Position numbers and translations under genes: made by a program
The notes under the pieces: model-generated
Databases searched by the model: none
The model's input: only the letters and a program-made list of their open reading frames with translations
What the model was told of the DNA's origin: nothing
From: Euphorbia lathyris
Taxonomy: Eukaryota > Streptophyta > Magnoliopsida > Malpighiales > Euphorbiaceae
Assembly (NCBI RefSeq): GCF_963576675.1
Contig: NC_088918.1
Coordinates: forward strand, 65,303,001 to 65,367,000
Length of the DNA stretch: 64,000 nucleotides
Direction of reading: 5' to 3'
Part shown: one piece after another, positions 61,601 to 64,000 of the stretch
Layout: every line of letters begins with the position of its first letter
Position numbering within the stretch: the first letter of the stretch is position 1

Positions 61601-62533
61601 AGAGGTATAGTTTTCCATCAAATCTGCACTACTACATGAATGAAACGAAGCTCCTGAGTCTAATACCCAAGACTCCAGAGGACTTCTTACACTCAATACC
61701 AGGGCTTCTGCTGCTGTTTCTGCAGTTGAATTACTCAGAATCAACGCATCACCAAAATCCTCGCTGGTTGAATTCACTGACTTCTCCTTCTGCGGTGCCT
61801 TACATTCACTCTTGTAATGACCATTCTCATTACAATTCCAGCACTTGATGTGGCTCTTGTCCTTCACAGGTTTCCCTCTCCCTTTGGACTTAGACCTACC
61901 ACGATTCTGCTTTGACCTACGATCTGACCTGCCCCGATTCTCTGCATTCAAGGCTGATCCAGATGTGGAACCTGACTCTTTCCTGCGAATCTCCTCGCTT
62001 ATAATCAAGTCTCTGACATCATCAAACCTAAGTTTTTCTTTCCCTGCTGAAGCACTTAGGGCAGTAACCGTGCCGCTCCAACTCTCTGGTAAAGAAGATA
62101 ACAGAATTAGGGCTAATACCTCTTCGTCAAAATCAATATCTACAGAACTTAATTGAGTGATTGTCATATTAAAATCATTTAGGTGCGTCGCCACTGCTAT
62201 ATTCTCCGTCATCTGCAGATTAAACAGTCGCCGCATCAAATGAACTTTGTTTACCGCGGAAGGCTTCTCGTACAACGAACTCAAGATCTCCAACATCTCC
62301 TTCGTGGTCTTTGCCTTCACCGTGTGATGCGCCACGTTTCTGGACAGCGACAGGCGAATCACGCTCATCGCTTTTCTGTCCAATAGCTTCCACTCTTCAT
62401 CATACATATCCTCCGGCTGCTCACCTAGGGGCTGGTACAGATCTTTACCGTATAGGTAATCCTCAATATGCATCTTCCAGAAATCGAAATCCGAACCATC
62501 GAATTTCTCCACAGGGGTTTTTCCGTCTCCCAT
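58613..62533 (-). CDS. Copia gag-pol polyprotein, intact 1306-aa frame
   Basis: Starts MGDGKTPVEKFDGSDF, 14 bp after the PBS. In order: gag (UBN2-type, residues 8-185); CCHC knuckle CWNCNENGHYKSEC (231-244); aspartic protease LDSGAS (291-296); integrase with HHCC zinc site (His419, His424, Cys450, Cys453) and DDE core Asp481, Asp544, Glu580, with the canonical 35 residues between the last two; reverse transcriptase (about 830-1075) with QQMDVKTAFLHGDL and YVDD (986-989); RNase H with VDAD (1157-1160) and ALSTAEAEY. No stop or frameshift. Substitutions that may matter: LRSDYDGEY where LRSDNGGEY is usual, DVFTLVVK for the common DxFSPVVK. An 18-bp repeat encodes a VVEEA run at about 734-755. 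Expressed products would copy the element; activity is not shown. Confidence 0.95.
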   Translation of the reverse strand: MGDGKTPVEKFDGSDFDFWKMHIEDYLYGKDLYQPLGEQPEDMYDEEWKLLDRKAMSVIRLSLSRNVAHHTVKAKTTKEMLEILSSLYEKPSAVNKVHLMRRLFNLQMTENIAVATHLNDFNMTITQLSSVDIDFDEEVLALILLSSLPESWSGTVTALSASAGKEKLRFDDVRDLIISEEIRRKESGSTSGSALNAENRGRSDRRSKQNRGRSKSKGRGKPVKDKSHIKCWNCNENGHYKSECKAPQKEKSVNSTSEDFGDALILSNSTAETAAEALVLSVRSPLESWVLDSGASFHSCSSADLMENYTSGKFEKVYLADDEPLEIVGKGDVSIKSPNGSVIKLSGVKHVPGLKRNLLSIRQMDDEGYCVIFAGGAWKMTKGAMVVARGEKVGSLYLTDNVFNSIDVVRENVNADLWHCRLGHMSEKGMKVLCSKGLLPGLKSADLTLCEDCIFGKQKRVSFSKGGRTLKKEKLELVHSDLWGPAPVKSLGGALYYMTLIDDSTRKVWIYFLRKKSDAFDSFRKWKALVENETGLKVKCLRSDYDGEYELREFKEFCAENGIRMEKTLKGTPQENGVAERMNRTLCERARSMRLKCGLPKTFWAEAVNTAAFLINRGPSSPLESGIPEEAWSGKQVNLSFLRVFGCDSYVHIAPLERSKLDAKSIKCTFIGYGGDDFGYRFWDSQNRKIIRSRDVVFNEQIMYKDSLGASDTGDAGPEVVDLDITNSGGSKEVVVEETVVEEAVVEEAVVEEAEEPQTPPVTLRISTRERRAPDRYTPTSNYMLLTNSGEPESYLEASRGEDASKWRLAIDGAMDSLMTNGTWELVELPKGKKALQYRWIFRIKEEADGSKCYKARLVVKGFQQRYDIDYTDVFTLVVKLTTIRLVLSMVAAEDLELQQMDVKTAFLHGDLDEDIYMKQPQGYESDNTELVCKLNKSLYGLKQAPRQWYKKFDGFMHEIAFVRSEADHCCYFRKLNEGYIILLLYVDDMLIAGSSAREVRKLKKQLSERFAMKDLGEAKQILGMRIERDRKAGKLYLSQAEYIKKVLIRFGMQDAKPATVPLGSHFKLSKHDSPKSREERVQMERTPYASAIGSLMYAMVCTRPDIAHAVGVVSRFMGDPGKKHWEAVKWILRYLKGTTEQALCFEGKKVMLTGYVDADLASSDLDKRKSTTGYVFTLGGTAVSWASKLQKVVALSTAEAEYVVVTEASKEMVWLQNFLRELGKEQKDPILYNDSQSAIHLAKNPAFHSRTKHIELKYHYIRHILDMKILQLMKIPGTENPADMLTKVVTLEKLKLCMASAGLGN
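60270..60345 (-). repeat. 18-bp minisatellite in the copia linker between integrase and reverse transcriptase
   Basis: Four near-identical units, CCTCCTCCACCACTG-like on the plus strand, code for VVEEAV/VVEETV. The region is an unstructured acidic linker. Confidence 0.85.
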
Positions 62534-62546
62534 CGTAATTACCCTC

Positions 62547-62558
62547 GCTCTGATACCA
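62547..62558 (-). other. Primer binding site of the copia element
   Basis: Minus-strand TGGTATCAGAGC, two bases after the 5' LTR, complementary to the 3' end of initiator tRNA-Met as in most plant copia elements. Confidence 0.93.
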
Positions 62559-62560
62559 GT

Positions 62561-62820
62561 TGTTAGGAATAATTGAAATTACGATAAACGAAAAATAAGC
62601 AAACACACAAGAATTGTTAACCCAGTTCGCCACTCGATTAGAATGACTACGTCTGGGGGCACTACCAAGCCAGGATATTTCACTATAATGAATGAGATAC
62701 GGATTACAGAGAAAGAGGTTACATATATACTCCTGAAACCCTAACTGGTAAGTTGGATCGCTGCAGTTGGGCCCATCGCTTCAGTTAGGCCTATATATAT
62801 TAGTCTCCATAAGCCCAACA
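62561..62820 (-). repeat. 5' LTR of the copia element
   Basis: 260 bp, 4 differences from the 3' LTR. As the upstream LTR on the minus strand it should supply the element's promoter. Confidence 0.95.
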
Positions 62821-63767
62821 CATGTGACCGCGCACCTAGGAGGCACATACGGATTCCACAGCAGCCTATGCCAGTCGAACGGGTTCCCTGGAAGCAATGA
62901 TAAATAGAGAAGTTTCACCGAGAGCTTGCCGTTGTCCGACGGCTGCCAAATGCAAATATCAGTGTCATTATTAACGCTAAAGACGTTATTAATGTTTTCT
63001 TGAACGTGAACGGGCAGCGATTGCAATCTAGTCCAGCCTCCGTTCCGTCTGAATTCATGAATGGGGGCAAATAGCTTGCTTTGATCTTTCCTTGGTATCC
63101 CCACCTGATCAGCCACTGCAGGGACGATCCACCTGTCTGTCCAGAAGTTTAAATTGGAGTCTTCATTGAACCACCAAGTGACATTAAGTCGAATATGATA
63201 AAAAATAGGCTTAGAGGAAGTCCACATGGAGGAATTCAAGAGAAATTTTCTAGCCAATCCCGATTTTTCAAGAAAGCGGTGACGAAGAAGAATGGGAATG
63301 TGACTCTGACCCTGAATTAATTCCCAACTGAATTTCCCGATCAAGGCCGCGTTGAATGTTCTGAAATTCTTAATTCCCAATCCACCATGCTGAATCTCCT
63401 GACAACAAACTCTCCAAGGAACTGAAATTAACTTTCTTCTATCTCTATCCCCAATCCAAAGAAAATTTCTAATCGCTTTATTGAAACGGGAGATGAGGGC
63501 ATAGGGCCATCTGTAAATCAAGAAGGAGTGGATGAGAGCCCCAGTCATAGCCGATTTAATCAATGTAAGCTGACCCGTAAAAGAGAGAGATTTTTCCCGC
63601 CAGTTGCTGAATTTACTGAGAAACTTGTCAATTAGCGGTTGCAGGTATCTAGCCTTTGGAGCTCCATGGAAAAGCGGAACTCCTAGGTAATTAAACGGAA
63701 GGGAGGCCAATTTAGTCCCTAGGATTCCAATCATCCGAATTCTGCGAGCAGAGGTAGGAGTGAGCAT
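62781..63767 (-). pseudogene. LINE reverse transcriptase tail
   Basis: The open frame runs from about 63767 through the thumb and connection of a LINE reverse transcriptase (FNYLGVPLFHG, LSKFSNWREKSLSFTGQLTL, FLWIGDRDRRKLISVPWRVC, FWTDRWIVPAV) and on into the copia LTR, where the last few residues are copia-derived. The catalytic FADD part upstream is lost beyond the repeat at 63762. Confidence 0.85.
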
Positions 63768-64000
63768 CGGTTCGGTTCGATTACTAACCGAACCGAAGTT
63801 TGTGTTATTTTCATAACCGAACCGAATAAGATTGGTAACCGAATTTTATTTAACCGAAAAGTTTCGGTTCGGTTCGATTACCAACCGAATAACTGGTACA
63901 GTGAAAAATAAAGTAGGATCCATTTCGGGAACGTAGAATGTAAGAGAAATTCAAATGTTCTAACTAAGATAACCGGAGAACTTTTACCATTATTATATCA
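63762..64000. repeat. Left end of a CGGTTCGG-rich element that runs off the window
   Basis: GAGCATCGGTTCGGTTCGAT, AACCGAACCGAA and repeats of these in both orientations mark the start of a common plant repeat with GGTTCGG/CCGAACC words. It interrupts the LINE frame. The other end is beyond the window, so type and TSD cannot be judged. Confidence 0.5.

Larger units (their letters stand above)
58299..62820 (-). mobile_element. Complete Ty1-copia retrotransposon (Tork/Tnt1-like), 4522 bp
   Basis: Identical-length 260-bp LTRs (58299-58558 and 62561-62820) differ at 4 positions, all transitions. They start TGTT and end AACA on either strand. The 5-bp TSD CATGT lies at 58294-58298 and 62821-62825. 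A PBS complementary to initiator tRNA-Met (TGGTATCAGAGC), a polypurine tract (AGGTGGGAGA) and one uninterrupted gag-pol ORF are present in the right order on the minus strand. It is inserted in the same orientation as the host LINE. Confidence 0.97.
57195..63761 (-). mobile_element. LINE (L1-type) ORF2 3' half, split by a Ty1-copia element
   Basis: The minus strand gives, from 63767, the reverse transcriptase tail: LASLPFNYLGVPLFHGAPKA, GQLTLIKSAMTGALIHSFLI and HGGLGIKNFRTFNAALIGKF. This is followed by the zf-RVT part, whose frame crosses the copia insertion site exactly when element and one TSD are removed (PPRCAVTC / WMLLHGKLAVQ), then CVLCKHDGENISHLFVTC (58289-57906) and RNase H (WLKVNTDGAADSQTGNAEAG, LWIESDSTYAVRLL, FREGNQAADRFAGFG, stop at 57352). 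The 3' UTR runs to about 57195. The 5' side is cut at about 63762 by another repeat. Only a frame break around 57906 separates zf-RVT from RNase H. Confidence 0.88.

Overview
This window is nuclear DNA of a eudicot plant. The protein genes are split by short GT-AG introns, background sequence is very AT-rich, and the recognisable products (a DUF3527 protein, inositolphosphorylceramide synthase, a BSK5-type brassinosteroid-signalling kinase) are plant-specific. LINE, Ty1-copia, Ty3-gypsy, MULE, hAT and tRNA-derived SINE sequences fill most of the rest. I cannot name the species. No CRISPR array, rRNA gene or intact tRNA gene is visible.

Four host genes are supported by exon-by-exon reconstruction in which every reading frame closes. 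They are a DUF3527 protein (1044-4042, +, 2 coding exons, 972 aa), a UVR plus SnoaL/NTF2-like protein with a likely chloroplast transit peptide (5004-6956, -, 3 exons, 261 aa, convergent with the first), IPC synthase (42608-46675, +, 12 exons, 316 aa) and BSK5 (54301-57008, +, 10 exons, 491 aa). They do not form an operon or a metabolic cluster.

Between 7.3 and 42 kb, and again between 46.7 and 54 kb, the DNA is mostly transposon strata. Many elements are delimited here by target-site duplications (TSDs) read directly from the sequence. MULE-type elements with 9-bp TSDs lie at 7355-8716 (FAR1-type transposase fragment), 17114-18768 (a Pack-MULE carrying the first exons of sucrose-phosphate synthase), 18791-21955 (holding a foldback and a 1464-bp solo LTR), 26577-27055 and 53280-53820. 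hAT-type elements with 8-bp TSDs lie at 22705-23796 (with another MITE nested inside), 32516-33128 and 51882-52544. SINE insertions lie at 36286-36472 (inside a dead copia pol) and 44082-44249 (inside an IPC synthase intron). A non-autonomous gypsy-like element with only gag on the minus strand occupies about 38255-41822. An approximately 825-bp tandem duplication lies at 29866-31514, with a third, inverted relative at about 50440-50911.

The right end (57.2-63.76 kb) is a minus-strand LINE whose second ORF was split by a young, structurally complete Ty1-copia element (58299-62820). That element has 260-bp LTRs with 4 differences, a 5-bp TSD and one 1306-aa gag-pol ORF.

The observations most worth a second look are the Pack-MULE capture of the sucrose-phosphate synthase 5' end, the palindrome-rich element at 15034-16160, the three-copy unknown repeat family, the in-frame 60-bp duplication in the DUF3527 gene, and the stop-free 183-bp intron in the BSK5 kinase-like domain.
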